DNA of 64,000 nucleotides from Bradyrhizobium paxllaeri (GTDB taxonomy: Bacteria; Pseudomonadota; Alphaproteobacteria; Rhizobiales; Xanthobacteraceae). The notes below the pieces were generated by a model. It was not told the DNA's origin and did no database searches. It saw only the letters and a list, made by a program, of their open reading frames with translations. Shown here piece after piece: positions 46,322-54,666 of the stretch (positions within the stretch are counted from its first letter, which is position 1; every line of letters starts with the position of its first letter). The DNA lies in NCBI RefSeq assembly GCF_001693515.2, contig NZ_CP042968.1:7906501-7970500 (forward strand), given 5' to 3'. A program made the position numbers and the translations under genes.

Positions 46322-47253
46322 GCGGGCGCTCTCGCCACCTCCGGGACCGTTGCGTGCGGCAAGCCGCGGTTGGGGACTTCGAACGACCAGTCGCGAAGCC
46401 GCGTGACCTTGACGAAAGCGTCCAGCGCCGGCGAGTAGCGGCGCCCCTGCACCGCCAATAGCCGCACCTCCCGCGAAACCGGGTCGCCTTCGAGCGGAAT
46501 GGTCTTGAGCGTCGGGAGGCGCGGCATGTGCTCGGGCGCGAGTATCACGCCGAAGCCAGCGGCGGCCATGTGCTGCAGGTGTAAGTCGTGACCGCTGCAG
46601 TGGCCGAGGTGGGGCGGTTCTTCGGGGAAGTACGACCGCTGGATCTTCGGGGCGACGTCGCATTGGGCGCGTTCCAGCAAGACGGTCTCACGGAGGTCGT
46701 CGATGCCGATCGAGGGACGGTTTGCGAGCTGGTGTGTCGGCGCGAGAACCACGACGTAGCGCTCCTCGAACAGCGACCAGTCGTCGATACGGGCGGGCAT
46801 GTCCTGCACGTCTCCGACTACCGCGGCGTTGATCTCCCCCTCAAGCAAGAGGTCGACGAGCTTCTCCGCCGCGCCCTCGCGCAGCTCGACGTGAAGACCA
46901 GGGACGAACTTTGCGATCTCCGCGATCGGATCGAGGACGAGCGACGCCGAGATGGATGGGGCGAGGCCGATCTTCAATGGCGCGACCTCCTTGCGCCGGA
47001 ACTCCTGGGCCCTGCGACGCACCGCCTCTGCCGAGGCCAGTGTGCGCTCCAGCATCGGAAGGACTTCCTTTCCAAGGTCGGTGAGCTGCGTCAGCTGGCG
47101 TTCGCGGTAGATCAACTGGCCGCCGAGTTCCTGCTCGAGCTTCTGCACACCCTTGGTCAGCGCGGGCTGCGTGACATTGCACTGCTCGGCTGCGCGGGTG
47201 AAGTTGAGTGTGGACGCGACGGCGAGGAAGTAGCGAACTTGATGAAGCTCCAT
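46318..47253 (-). CDS. LysR-family regulator of the peroxiredoxin operon
   Basis: A 311-residue OxyR/CynR-like regulator. N-terminal helix-turn-helix (VRYFLAVASTLNFTRAAEQCNVTQPALTKGVQKLEQELGG in pieces), then the type-2 periplasmic-fold effector domain (APLKIGLAPSISASLV). It is the first gene of an operon with a peroxiredoxin and a GNAT protein, an unusual but logical autoregulated set. GGAG lies just ahead of ATG 47253. Cysteines in the effector domain may or may not be redox sensors. Confidence 0.87.
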   Translation of the reverse strand: MELHQVRYFLAVASTLNFTRAAEQCNVTQPALTKGVQKLEQELGGQLIYRERQLTQLTDLGKEVLPMLERTLASAEAVRRRAQEFRRKEVAPLKIGLAPSISASLVLDPIAEIAKFVPGLHVELREGAAEKLVDLLLEGEINAAVVGDVQDMPARIDDWSLFEERYVVVLAPTHQLANRPSIGIDDLRETVLLERAQCDVAPKIQRSYFPEEPPHLGHCSGHDLHLQHMAAAGFGVILAPEHMPRLPTLKTIPLEGDPVSREVRLLAVQGRRYSPALDAFVKVTRLRDWSFEVPNRGLPHATVPEVARAPA

Positions 47254-47429
47254 GGATTATTCTCCGTCAAGGTGCGGCTGTCTATACTGATGAGCCTTTG
47301 CACTCGACGACGTGACGGGGCACGTCGCAATCATGGGGCATAGATGCAGCTTGCATGCACACGTTGGAATGGCCCGGCCTATTGGTTTGGACGCACGGAC
47401 ACGCTTTCTGGAGCCTCTGTGAACCGGGC

Positions 47430-47583
47430 TAGTGCGCGGCGAGGTGGGCGAGGGCCGGGATCAGTTCGGACGGGTCGCCGCGCCGCGTGTAGTCGACGCT
47501 GATATCGGCGTACTCGATCATCCCGCTGTGCGCACTAGGGCAAGGCCCACCGCACCGGTGGCGCCAGCAACAGAGATTTTCAT
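47430..47583 (-). pseudogene. NAD(P)-binding epimerase/NmrA-like remnant
   Basis: A good ribosome site (AAGGAG) and ATG 47583 lead into MKISVAGATGAVGLALVRTAG and a stop; the GATGAVG loop is a Rossmann NAD(P) site. A second short piece (MIEYADISVDYTRRGDPSELI...) follows in another frame. Only about 50 codons remain of a protein that should exceed 200. Confidence 0.6.
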
Positions 47584-47602
47584 GATGAACTCCTTCGCGG
47601 TG

Positions 47603-48085
47603 TCAGTGCGCCGGTACGGTGCGCTTCGCTTCGTTTTTGATTGCCGCCTGGGGCGTGTTGCGGAAGCTGATCGCCATGCGATTGTAGGCGTTCATCAGGC
47701 TGATCGCGATCGTGAGGTCGACCAGCTCCTTCTCGCTGAAAACCGCGCGTGCTGCCCGGTACGCTTCGTCCGGCACACCGGTTTGGGCCACACGCGTCAC
47801 CGTCTCGGCCCAGGCCAGGGCGGCGCGCTCGGTGTCGCTGAAGAGGTTGCCGCCTTCCTCCCAGGCCTGAACCAGGGCGAGCTTTTCGACCGGCACGCCT
47901 TTCTTCGCGAGATCGCGCGTGTGCATGTCGAGGCAATAGGCGCAGTTGTTGATCTGCGAGATGCGCAGATTTACAAGGTCCACCAACTCGGCAGGCAGGC
48001 CGCTCTGCACGACATAGCCATAGACTCCACCGAGGGCCTTGGCGCCGTTCGGAGCGATTTGGTTATAGTCCAGGCGTTTGGTCAC
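47603..48085 (-). CDS. Carboxymuconolactone decarboxylase/AhpD-like protein, paralog 2
   Basis: A 160-residue AhpD-like protein with redox motif NNCAYCLDMHTRDL and the helix LAWAETVTRVAQTGVPDE. The family reduces peroxides via the CxxC pair. It lies 19 bp after the secreted cupin gene in the same direction and just before a dead NAD(P)-binding gene. Such CMD genes are often next to MocR-like or GntR regulators, as here. Confidence 0.88.
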   Translation of the reverse strand: MTKRLDYNQIAPNGAKALGGVYGYVVQSGLPAELVDLVNLRISQINNCAYCLDMHTRDLAKKGVPVEKLALVQAWEEGGNLFSDTERAALAWAETVTRVAQTGVPDEAYRAARAVFSEKELVDLTIAISLMNAYNRMAISFRNTPQAAIKNEAKRTVPAH

Positions 48086-48104
48086 GTTGCTCTTCCCTTG
48101 AAGA

Positions 48105-48521
48105 TTATTTGACGGGCGTGGTCAGCGCTTTGTCACTGGTGTCGAGGACGAAGACAGCGAGCAGCTTCGCCGGCTGGGTCTTGCTCGCATTGCGGCTGAT
48201 CTGATGGCTCGCGTTGGGCGGTTCGGACCAGCTCTCGCCTGCCCGATAGATGCGCGTCTCGCCGTCATTCACCTTCGACTCGATCGCACCCGAGATTACA
48301 TAGGCGTAGATGAAGGCCGACCGCGCGTGGGTGTGGGATGGGGAGGCCGCGCCCGGCGCGTAATCGACTTCCACGGCGATCAGTGACTTGCCGGGGATAT
48401 TGGGAATGGCCGCCTCGAAGTTCTTCGTGACGGTTTCAGCTTCGCCATGGGCGGAGACGGGGCCGGCCATCGAGATTGCGAGGGCGGCGCAGGTAGCGGC
48501 GATGATGGTTCGGACTTTCAT
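48105..48521 (-). CDS. Secreted cupin protein, paralog 2
   Basis: A 138-residue duplicate of the cupin at 37319-37726, with the same leader (TIIAATCAALAISMAGPVSAHGEA in pieces) and the same SPSHTHARSAFIYAYVISG motif. AGAAGGAG precedes ATG 48521. It is divergent from the MocR-type regulator across 90 bp, so it and the AhpD-like gene behind it are probable targets of that regulator. Confidence 0.87.
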   Translation of the reverse strand: MKVRTIIAATCAALAISMAGPVSAHGEAETVTKNFEAAIPNIPGKSLIAVEVDYAPGAASPSHTHARSAFIYAYVISGAIESKVNDGETRIYRAGESWSEPPNASHQISRNASKTQPAKLLAVFVLDTSDKALTTPVK

Positions 48522-48611
48522 GGGCTTTCTCCTTCTACCGCACGGAAGATGCCCTTGTGCTGGGCTAGAAAAAAGCACCAAGAACGCGAAAGAACAGTGT
48601 ACTACGGTGAC

Positions 48612-50015
48612 ATGACGAAATCCCTGAAGCTGAAGCTCGACCGCTCCGCCAAGCCGACGCTCGCCGAGCAGATCCGACACGGAATTGCCACCGCGATCGA
48701 AAGCGGCGTGCTCGAACCGGGCGCCCGCTTGCCCTCTTGGCAGGACCTCGCCGCCCAGCTCGGCGTTGCCCGGGGCACCGTGCGGACAGCCTATGAGAAG
48801 CTGGACGCAGCCCAGCAGATCGTCGCGTCCCGCGCGACCGGAACCCGCGTCGCCCCGCGTCCTCGCGCGGTGGTGAAGAGAGAGCAGCGGCCGGATCCCG
48901 GGTCGTTCCTGGAAATCTATCAGGAGATGACCCAAGGGCCCGCCTTCTTCCAGATGGGCGTCCCTGCGACGGAGACCTTTCCAGCAACGCTCTTCGGGCG
49001 CATCCGCGCAAAGGCCGTCCGCGCGGAAGCGACCGCGGCGCCGATCTATCCGGATCCGCGCGGCGAACTCGAACTCAGGCGAGAGATAGCAGGCTATCTC
49101 GCCATCGCCCGCGGTATCGACTGCTCACCGTCGCAGATCATCGTCACGGGCGGATATAGCGCTGGGCTGGGGCTCTCACTCCGGGCACTCGGCGTTGAAG
49201 GGCAGAAAGCCTGGATCGAAGATCCGGGCTTTCCGTTTACCCGGAAGAGCCTTGAACTCGCGCGATTGCCTCTCTCACCAATCCCTGTCGATGCGGACGG
49301 CATCGACATTGACCATGGTCTGCATCACGCGCCCGACGCAAAACTGGTGGTCGTGACGCCCGGGCAGCAGGCGCCGCTCGGACCGACATTATCGCTCGAA
49401 CGGCGCCTCCGATTGCTCGACTGGGCGGCCGCGAGCGGGGTCTGGGTCATAGAGGACGACTATCTGAGCGAGCTGCAGCTGGCAGGCCGGGCCGCGCCGG
49501 CGCTGGCATCGCTCGATCGCGCCGGGCGGGTCATTCACATCGGCTCGTTCAGCAAAACGATCAGTCCCACGCTCCGTCTCGGATTTATCGTCGCGCCGAT
49601 CGGCCTCATGGCTCGCTTTGCCGAGGTTGCAGCGTGTCTCGCGCCACCGCCGGGGCCTTCGGTGCAGCTCGCGACCGCGGAATTCATGCGGGAAGGCCAT
49701 TATCTGCGTCACCTCCGCCGTTTGAAGCGCGCCTATACTGCCAAGCGGGAAGCCTTGCTGGCGCAGCTTCGGCCCCATTTCAACGTCGTGGCGACCGGCT
49801 TGGCCGTCCTGCTGCGGCTGCCCGATGCCACGTCGGATCTCACCATTGCGCGCGAGATGCTGGCTTTCGGCATGTTTCCGGCTCCGCTCTCGGCCTGGTA
49901 TGCTTCTGCGGAGACCAGCCGGTCTGGACTCCTGTTGGGTGTCGCGACATCGCCGACAAAGGAGCTCGCGAGATCCTGCGACCGCTTGATAGATATCATC
50001 CGACGTTTCAGCTGA
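48612..50015 (+). CDS. MocR/PdxR-type transcriptional regulator (GntR HTH plus aminotransferase domain)
   Basis: About 467 residues. A GntR winged helix fills the first 75 residues (TLAEQIRHGIATAIESGVLEPGARLPS in part). A fold-type I aminotransferase domain follows with TGGYSAGLGLSLRALG, VIEDDYLSEL and GSFSKTISPTLRLGF, whose Lys should bind PLP. ATG 48612 begins the conserved part. Such proteins switch operons according to PLP or amino-donor ligands. It is divergent from the cupin-AhpD pair. Confidence 0.9.
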   Translation: MTKSLKLKLDRSAKPTLAEQIRHGIATAIESGVLEPGARLPSWQDLAAQLGVARGTVRTAYEKLDAAQQIVASRATGTRVAPRPRAVVKREQRPDPGSFLEIYQEMTQGPAFFQMGVPATETFPATLFGRIRAKAVRAEATAAPIYPDPRGELELRREIAGYLAIARGIDCSPSQIIVTGGYSAGLGLSLRALGVEGQKAWIEDPGFPFTRKSLELARLPLSPIPVDADGIDIDHGLHHAPDAKLVVVTPGQQAPLGPTLSLERRLRLLDWAAASGVWVIEDDYLSELQLAGRAAPALASLDRAGRVIHIGSFSKTISPTLRLGFIVAPIGLMARFAEVAACLAPPPGPSVQLATAEFMREGHYLRHLRRLKRAYTAKREALLAQLRPHFNVVATGLAVLLRLPDATSDLTIAREMLAFGMFPAPLSAWYASAETSRSGLLLGVATSPTKELARSCDRLIDIIRRFS

Positions 50016-50050
50016 GTCCCCGATGCGCGGATGGAGCTAAGCCCCTCTCT

Positions 50051-50330
50051 TAAGCTGTTACACAATGATGCAAATAGTAGGGGTGCTCCGGCACTTGGCG
50101 AATGCCTCTTTGCGCAAAAGCCTTGCAGATCGTTTCGTTGCGAGAATCCCAGCCGGGATGGGGCGGCGGTCTGGAAGACCTCGTAGGAGACGCCGTTCGG
50201 AATCGTGATTATGATGAAGTGCTGATTTGCGGGCATCGCCAGATTGGCGCGGACCAGTTTCTCGAGCATGGCGGTCGAATAGTGCTCGGACGCATAGATG
50301 GCCGGGCTCTCATGCGTGTTCTAGCGCAGC
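50051..50330 (-). pseudogene. RES-domain toxin remnant
   Basis: ESPAIYASEHYSTAMLEKLVR and NQHFIIITIPNGVSYEVF are the C-terminal half of a RES-family NAD-degrading toxin. The frame shifts after EVF: the expected HPGWDSRNETICKAFAQR continues in the next frame and then departs from the family. No partner Xre antitoxin is present. A toxin-antitoxin relic. Confidence 0.7.
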
Positions 50331-50357
50331 GGGCCGGCCCTTCCCGACGGAGCGGTG

Positions 50358-51044
50358 TCACGCGTGGAGGGTCTCGCCGCCCTTGGCATCTGCGTAGTAC
50401 TGAGGCGCCTCGCGACGGTCGTATTTCCCGTAGTCGCGCACGATCCGCACTTTCCGGACCCTCGCCTTGTCATTCGGCGCGGAAGCGTCCTCGTAGGCCT
50501 GCGCTGCAGCGGCATTCTTCCAGGATATCAGCAGAATCAGGTCGCCGGGCGTGAGCACGGCGTCGAAGATGTCCCAGGACATGCAGTCGGCGGCCCACGG
50601 GTTCAGTCCGAGCCACTCGGCGCAGTCGTACGGGTTGTTGGTCTGCTTCCAGTCCGCGGGGCGAGTCGCGTCGATCAGCGTGACCGTCGTTCCCTCCCCG
50701 ACTTCGGTCTCGTCGAGCCGCTGCTCCGCGAAGGCGTACCCCGCGGGCATCCGATTGTCGGCAGTGATCTGACCGACGCGCAGGTGGTAGTCTGAGAGGA
50801 TTTCGTCGCGGCCCTTCTGCTGAACCTCGTGATGGCGCATGCGGGTGCGCCAGCGGACGAGCGACTTCTCGTCCCGCCAGTTCGAAAGCGAAAGGATCCA
50901 ACCCTCGCGGATCAGGCTCTTGTAGCGGATGTTGTCGACGAAGCCCTCGACCTGCTCCAGCTCGGGGCGCAGCATCTTGGCATTGTCGAGGTAGTCATCC
51001 CAGTTCTCTTTATTGGGGAGGACTTCGAAAATCACTGAAAACAT
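50358..51044 (-). CDS. Antibiotic biosynthesis monooxygenase-like protein
   Basis: A 228-residue protein with two ferredoxin-like ABM repeats. The first (FSVIFEVLPNKENWDDYLDNAKML, GFVDNIRYKSL) is the best preserved, with WILSLSNWRDEKSLVRWR following. ABM proteins act as cofactor-free monooxygenases or haem-degrading enzymes, but many have no known reaction. It stands alone near the RES relic. Confidence 0.75.
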   Translation of the reverse strand: MFSVIFEVLPNKENWDDYLDNAKMLRPELEQVEGFVDNIRYKSLIREGWILSLSNWRDEKSLVRWRTRMRHHEVQQKGRDEILSDYHLRVGQITADNRMPAGYAFAEQRLDETEVGEGTTVTLIDATRPADWKQTNNPYDCAEWLGLNPWAADCMSWDIFDAVLTPGDLILLISWKNAAAAQAYEDASAPNDKARVRKVRIVRDYGKYDRREAPQYYADAKGGETLHA

Positions 51045-51297
51045 GGTCGTATCCCGCTTCTAGAGTGCTGTGACGAAGTCGATCTCGATGTCGGAGTGCC
51101 CCCGCCATCCGCGCCGCCTTCACGGCAGAAGACCTTCGAGCCGTCGACATCGATCGTCTTGGACAGCATCCGCGTGGCTCCCGTTTCGTTCACTGTTGCG
51201 TATCCTTGCATTCAGCGCGACCGTGATCGCCGCAGGCCGCACGGATAATCTGGCGTATGCGAAAACTATCCTCTCGCGAAGCGAGAGGGATCGTCTC

Positions 51298-52042
51298 TCA
51301 AGCGCCATAGCGTTCGGTCTTGATCGCTCCGGCTTCCAGTCCCAAAGCGAGCGCGGCGTCCGCCGCGATGTCGACGAAGGCGTTCGACCCGCACACGAAG
51401 GCGCAGCCGGGGGACACAGGCAGCCGCCCCGCGACGTCAGCGACCATCCTGCCGTCGATCCGCCTGCTGAAGTCAGTTCGGCATCGCCAGCTCGCGTGTC
51501 AGAGCCAAGGCGAGCGCGAAATCGGGAAGCGACCTCTCGAGCTCGAGGAGCTCGTCCCTGAACAGCACGTCACCCCAGGTCCTGGAGGAGAGCAACAGCG
51601 CGACAGGCACTGGCTCACCGCTGGCCTTCCGATACCGGATCATCGCCATGAGCGGCACGACGCCGGAGCCGGCGCCGATCAAGAGCACTGGTTTGTTGGA
51701 AGGCCCCGGCCAGAGAAAGTGTCCGCCAAGCGGCCCGCGAAGCTCGATCGTGTCGCCTACTTGGGCGACGTCGTGGAAGAACGGGGAGACCTCGCCGTCC
51801 GGGAGGCGCTCGATCGCCAGCTCGATCACCTCGGAGTCGCTCGGGGCCGAGGCGATCGAATAGCTGCGCATGGCAGTGTAGCCGTTGGGCGCAGTCAGCC
51901 GCACGTCAACGTGCTGTCCGGCCGTATAGTCGAACGGTTCGGAGAGGCGGAGAAAGAAGCTCTTGATAGCCGGCGTTCTCGTCGCGACCTCGACAATCGC
52001 ACAGCTCTGCCATCGCCCGGTTGCGGCAATCGCTTTAGTCAT
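51298..52042 (-). pseudogene. Frameshifted ferredoxin/flavin reductase (FAD-binding oxidoreductase)
   Basis: The first 190 codons are a sound FNR-type reductase: AGQHVDVRLTAPNGYTAMRSYSIASAP (FAD site), GDTIELRGPLGGHF and LIGAGSGVVPLMAMIRY. The frame stops after ELAMPN near 51473, but the expected tail (RRIDGRMVADVAGRLP...CAFVCGSNAFVD...TERYGA) continues in the next frame to a stop at 51298. Total length is one base more than a multiple of three. It overlaps the molybdoenzyme gene by 8 bases. Either a one-base frameshift mutation or a sequencing error. Confidence 0.8.
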
Positions 52043-52640
52043 TCGTGTATCGCTGCTCATTCCACGGATCGCCGTACATGTGGTCCCCGCGCAGCTCCCA
52101 GAAGCCGGCCTCGTCGCGCTCCGTGAACTGAAGCCCGTTTACCCACTTCGCCGACTTCCAGAAGTAGAGATGCGGCACGAGCAGGCGCGCCGGCCCCCCA
52201 TGGTCGCGCGGCAGCGGCTTGCCTTCGTATTTGAGCGCCACCATCGCCTTCCCCATTGCGAGGTCGGCGAGCGGCACGTTGGTGGAGTATCCGTCATAGC
52301 TGTGTGCGAGTACAAACGGAGTGGGCGCGCTAAGGCCAGCGTCGGCGAGGATGTCGTCGACGGCCACGCCCTCCCAGCCGGTGTTGAGCTTCGACCACGA
52401 GGTCACACAGTGGATGTCTCGCGTCATCTTGGTACGTGGGAGCGCGTTGAACTCCGACCAGCTCCACGCTTTGACCGGACGAGGTCCGACCTTGAGCGTG
52501 AAAATCCAGTCCGCGGGCTCGATTCGCGGCGTGGGGCCGGCCGTGAGCACCGGGAAATCGTCGACGGGGTGCTGTCCCGGGGGAATCCGGTCCGATGGTT
52601 CTGATCCGGATTGGCGACCTGTAAAACCGCGAGTGACCAT
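52035..52640 (-). CDS. Sulfite-oxidase-like molybdopterin-binding oxidoreductase
   Basis: A 201-residue protein with the SUOX/YedY molybdopterin fold: RDIHCVTSWSKLNTGWEGV holds the Cys that ligates molybdenum, then YDGYSTNVPL, LLVPHLYFWKSAKWV and GFWELRGDHMYGDPW. No signal peptide is apparent. The next gene, an FNR-type flavoprotein, starts within its last codons, so the pair may form a two-component redox enzyme. The reductase is frameshifted, which would uncouple the pair. Confidence 0.88.
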   Translation of the reverse strand: MVTRGFTGRQSGSEPSDRIPPGQHPVDDFPVLTAGPTPRIEPADWIFTLKVGPRPVKAWSWSEFNALPRTKMTRDIHCVTSWSKLNTGWEGVAVDDILADAGLSAPTPFVLAHSYDGYSTNVPLADLAMGKAMVALKYEGKPLPRDHGGPARLLVPHLYFWKSAKWVNGLQFTERDEAGFWELRGDHMYGDPWNEQRYTND

Positions 52641-52753
52641 AGCGGATTTCCTCCGTGCCTGCGCGTTGAATCAATCATCTAGCGCGGTCGCGAGCGGCCG
52701 GCGCCCGGGCCCGCGCGCACGGTCACGAACGCCGCGCGCCGCGGTCGCCGTCC

Positions 52754-53167
52754 CTAGGGGAACGACAGGCCGAAAGCGGCCGGATCGGGCTGCTCGCCTT
52801 TCCGGGGGACCAAGAAGCGCTCCAGCCCACCCGGCACGAAGCTGAGCAGCAGGGTCGCCTGGTCGCCGACCACCTCGATCGTATGCGGCACACCGCGGGG
52901 AAGAGCCGCGTAGGCGCCCGGCCCAACCTCGACACGGGCATCGCCGACCCGCGCGATTAGCTTCCCCTGCACCACGTAGAGCAGTTCGTCCTCGCGCGAG
53001 TGGGTGTGCAGCGGCGGCTCCTCCCCGGCCCGCACCGTCCACATGACAGCGCCATATTCGCCTCCGGTCTGGCTGCTCTCCACTTTCATCTCGACGCTCG
53101 AGCCCCCGCTCGAGGTCACCGTCTCGCCGCCGTGGGGCGGCGTGAGAACCGGCTGCTTCACTGACAT
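52754..53167 (-). CDS. Cupin domain protein
   Basis: A 137-residue single cupin: PPLHTHSREDELLYVVQGKL with metal-binding His/Glu and PRGVPHTIEVVG as the second motif. AGGAGG precedes ATG 53167. No signal peptide, unlike the other two cupins. It faces the histidine kinase gene across a 400-bp region with two R repeats in inverted arrangement. Substrate unknown. Confidence 0.85.
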   Translation of the reverse strand: MSVKQPVLTPPHGGETVTSSGGSSVEMKVESSQTGGEYGAVMWTVRAGEEPPLHTHSREDELLYVVQGKLIARVGDARVEVGPGAYAALPRGVPHTIEVVGDQATLLLSFVPGGLERFLVPRKGEQPDPAAFGLSFP

Positions 53168-53264
53168 TTGTAGCCTCCTGATTGTGGGACCCTTGTTCGG
53201 GTGTCGGAGTGGCGGCGAAAGGTTGCCGCTCACGCTCGTCAGCATGGGATTGCGCGCGGCGAAT

Positions 53265-53311
53265 GGGAAATGACGTCACGCCATGAAGTCGATAGCCGCG
53301 CGTTATGATGG
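53265..53311 (+). repeat. Dispersed intergenic repeat R, copy R4
   Basis: Contains CGCCATGAAGTCGATAGCCG, matching the R core; the 5' part is more diverged (GGGAAATGACGTCACG). Confidence 0.7.
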
Positions 53312-53421
53312 CCGTAGGCACGTGAACATCTCTTCGCGGTCGCCGAGAGTTCCATCGGGTGAGTGCTCGCAGACGGAAGCGCCGCACCCGCTCCGCAGCG
53401 TGCCAAGTGTCTCTGACCCAT

Positions 53422-53467
53422 TCCGATAACGGTCGGCTATCGACTTCATGGCGAGAGGTGATTTTCC
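53422..53467 (-). repeat. Dispersed intergenic repeat R, copy R5
   Basis: Minus-strand core ATCACCTCTCGCCATGAAGT continuing CGATAGCCGACCG. R4 and R5 form an inverted pair about 110 bp apart between the cupin and histidine kinase genes. Confidence 0.7.
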
Positions 53468-53570
53468 TTTAGACCGCCATAGACTCAATCTTCGAGGTGT
53501 CGTCGCCCGCCCTCGTATACGGGCCGAAGTCGGCGTTCCGTTGAATGGATCGCAAGCCAGGAGGTCCGCC

Positions 53571-54635
53571 ATGCAGATCAAAGAGACACCCCACGTTTCC
53601 TTCCCCGGCGCGGTCGAGAGCCCTCCGCTGGAGGATATCGTCGTGCTCGCGGCCGGCGCCGGCGTCGCGCTTGGAGTACAGCGCGCGTTCGGCGCGAGGG
53701 TGCGGAGCGTCCACGATGACGGCAGTGGCCTCATTACGTCCAGATGCGTGGACATTCCGCTCGTCGGGCGCGGCGGCGAGATCTCCGGGCTCCTGTGCCG
53801 GACCGCCCCACGGTCCGACGCGCGCGGCGTGTTCTCCTCCCGCGGGCCGGAGGGGGCGGGGGCGATCGGGGACGTGGCGCAGTTCGTGGTCCACGACATC
53901 AACAACCTTCTCGCTGTGATCGGCAGCGGCCTGCGGCTGCTCGAGTGCCAGAGCGACGCTACCTACCGAGAGGCCATCGTCAGCAAGATGCAGCACGCGA
54001 TCACGCGAGCAGCGTTGCTCAGCCGTCAGTTCCTCGACGCCGCGCGACCACGCGCCGAGTCGATCGGCGGGTTCGTCGCAGGCAGCCGCCTTGCAGTGCT
54101 GGCGGGCACGCTTGACCAGGCGTTGCGTCCCTACATCACCGTCCGCACCGATATCGCCCCTGATTTGTGGGACTTCGACGCTGACCCGGACGATCTGTAC
54201 TTCGCGCTGCTGAACCTCTGCCGAAACGCGGCCGATGCTATGCCGAACGGCGGCACGATCACCGTCGCGGCGCGGAACGTCGAGCCGTCCGCCAGCGCGG
54301 TCCGGGGGGTCGTCGAGATCGTCGTCGCGGACGACGGGGAGGGCATGACCGAGGAGGTCCTCTCGCAGGCGTTCACCCCTTACTTCACGACAAAGGCCGC
54401 TGGCTGCGGCACATGCCTCGGACTTGCCCATGTCCGGCGATTCGAAGGGCGAGGCGGTGCGATCGGTATAGAGAGCGAGCGAGGTGCCGGCACGCTGGTG
54501 CGTCTCTTCCTCCCGCGCGTGCACGCAGCTGGGCTCCCCAGCAGTATCGTCGGCACGGAGATCGCGTACACGCCGTCAGCCAACGGCGGAGTATTCCAGG
54601 TCGTCAACCCAGCGGCAGCTGCGCGGACGTCGTAG
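53571..54635 (+). CDS. Orphan sensor histidine kinase
   Basis: About 354 residues. H-box FVVHDINNLLAVIGSGL (His108), N-box LLNLCRNAADAMPNGG, G1 box VVADDGEGMTEE and G2 region KAAGCGTCLGLAHV. The usual GTGLGL of the G2 box reads GTCLGL, a Gly-to-Cys change that may affect ATP binding. The first 100 residues have no clear membrane segment. No response regulator is encoded nearby. AGGAGGT precedes ATG 53571. Confidence 0.8.
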   Translation: MQIKETPHVSFPGAVESPPLEDIVVLAAGAGVALGVQRAFGARVRSVHDDGSGLITSRCVDIPLVGRGGEISGLLCRTAPRSDARGVFSSRGPEGAGAIGDVAQFVVHDINNLLAVIGSGLRLLECQSDATYREAIVSKMQHAITRAALLSRQFLDAARPRAESIGGFVAGSRLAVLAGTLDQALRPYITVRTDIAPDLWDFDADPDDLYFALLNLCRNAADAMPNGGTITVAARNVEPSASAVRGVVEIVVADDGEGMTEEVLSQAFTPYFTTKAAGCGTCLGLAHVRRFEGRGGAIGIESERGAGTLVRLFLPRVHAAGLPSSIVGTEIAYTPSANGGVFQVVNPAAAARTS

Positions 54636-54666
54636 CCGGTGCGAACACCTGGAGACTGGTTCAGCG

